Positions 6,510-6,644 of a DNA stretch of 6,644 nucleotides are shown one piece after another; position 1 is the stretch's first letter, and the number at the start of each line of letters is the position of its first letter. The stretch lies in assembly GCA_900554265.1 (NCBI GenBank), contig USGZ01000102.1, positions 1-6,644 of the forward strand, read 5' to 3'. The notes beneath the pieces are model-generated. The model worked only from the letters and a program-made list of their open reading frames with translations, ran no database searches and was not told the DNA's origin. This DNA is from an uncultured Porphyromonadaceae bacterium (GTDB lineage Bacteria > Bacteroidota > Bacteroidia > Bacteroidales > Muribaculaceae). The translations under genes were made by a program, and so were the position numbers.

Positions 6510-6537
6510 CGGTGTAGCCGCCGGGCGGCCGCTTATA

Positions 6538-6644
6538 CTATAACGCCTCAGCCGGGGAATCTCCCGCCGGAGCCGGAACCGCCTCAGCCGGGGAATCTCC
6601 CGCCGGAGCCGGAACCGCCTCGGCCGGAGACTCTTCCGCCGGTG
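6538..6644 (-). CDS. C-terminal tail of an unidentified upstream gene, with Pro/Ala/acidic repeats (cut by right edge)
   Basis: Read on the minus strand with whole codons from 6642, the frame encodes a low-complexity tail made of the 12-residue unit AVPAPAGDSPAE and ends at TAG (6540-6538) straight after the last unit. One further degenerate unit begins at the window edge. Such Pro/Ala/Glu-rich tails are usually flexible linkers or surface-exposed extensions; no domain is visible and no function can be given. Evidence for coding is the 36-bp period (a multiple of three), the stop placed right after the repeats and the co-orientation with the downstream genes. The opposite strand is also open across the repeat (unit ASAGESPAGAGT), but there it has an in-frame stop at 6515-6517 and no start codon before the repeat, so the minus reading is preferred. 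Confidence 0.55.
   Translation of the reverse strand, partial: PAEESPAEAVPAPAGDSPAEAVPAPAGDSPAEAL
6544..6644. repeat. 36-bp tandem repeat, two identical copies plus a diverged partial third
   Basis: Copies at 6544-6579 and 6580-6615 are identical over all 36 bases. A third copy starts at 6616 and is cut at the edge; over its 29 visible bases it differs at five positions. Four of those five fall on third codon positions in the minus-strand frame, and the two that change or appear to change residues are Gly to Glu and Asp to Glu. The array continues beyond the window or ends just outside it. Confidence 0.95.

Noticed and set aside
5213..6517. Long plus-strand open frame (434 codons) opposite the acyltransferase gene
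   Set aside because: It is antisense to a gene with clear conserved motifs, is rich in Val/Ala/Leu/Asp in the way expected of an antisense shadow in GC-rich DNA, and shows no recognisable domain.
6517..6529. GC-rich inverted repeat (GCCGCC-G-GGCGGC) shortly after the upstream TAG, as a terminator
   Set aside because: A hairpin of about five pairs with a three-base loop can form, but no T-run follows on the minus strand, so an intrinsic terminator is not supported. The overlapping 8-bp palindrome GCGGCCGC is unremarkable in GC-rich DNA.
6545..6644. Plus-strand coding reading of the 36-bp repeats (unit ASAGESPAGAGT)
   Set aside because: The frame is open but has an in-frame stop at 6515-6517 and no ATG, GTG or TTG between that stop and the repeats.
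6544..6644. CRISPR-like array
   Set aside because: The 36-bp units are directly adjacent with no variable spacers between them, and the length is a multiple of three consistent with coding.

Overview
This window reads as ordinary chromosomal housekeeping DNA from a GC-rich member of the Bacteroidota, most likely Bacteroidales. That placement is an inference. It rests on a promoter resembling the Bacteroidetes consensus (TTTG / about 20 nt / TAnnTTTG), the absence of convincing Shine-Dalgarno sequences before any start codon, and a gene set and order (acyltransferase, stand-alone PASTA protein, RluD-type pseudouridine synthase) that fits the phylum. I cannot name a genus.

All recognisable genes lie on the minus strand, so they are transcribed from the right end towards the left. 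The far right (6538-6644) holds the C-terminal tail of an unidentified upstream gene, built from 12-residue Pro/Ala/acidic repeats encoded by 36-bp tandem repeats. A 65-nt intergenic gap (6473-6537) follows and carries a candidate promoter very close to the next start codon. From there seven genes follow with gaps of only 1 to 12 nt: a PlsC/GPAT-type acyltransferase (6472-5285), a four-helix membrane metallophosphoesterase (5283-4087), a short HPPK/FolK-like protein (4078-3680), a membrane-anchored PASTA protein (3668-3021), an RluD-type 23S rRNA pseudouridine synthase (3008-1929), shikimate dehydrogenase AroE (1922-1146) and the N-terminal 378 residues of a ComEC/Rec2 DNA-uptake channel (1136 to the left edge, cut).

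The spacing says these seven are one transcription unit, but their jobs are mixed: phospholipid and envelope functions (acyltransferase, phosphoesterase, PASTA), folate and aromatic precursor synthesis (FolK-like, AroE), ribosome maturation (RluD) and DNA uptake (ComEC). Folate and shikimate enzymes are metabolically connected through chorismate and p-aminobenzoate; the rest look like a growth-linked housekeeping cluster, not a dedicated pathway.

I see no mobile element, CRISPR array, tRNA, rRNA or defence system, and no gene-free stretch longer than 65 nt. I do not find a novel biological system here. The points most worth a second look are the FolK-like protein lacking several family-typical residues, an A7 slippery run at the end of the phosphoesterase gene that would lead by -1 shift into the FolK frame, the exact 36-bp repeats, and the possibly near-leaderless promoter.
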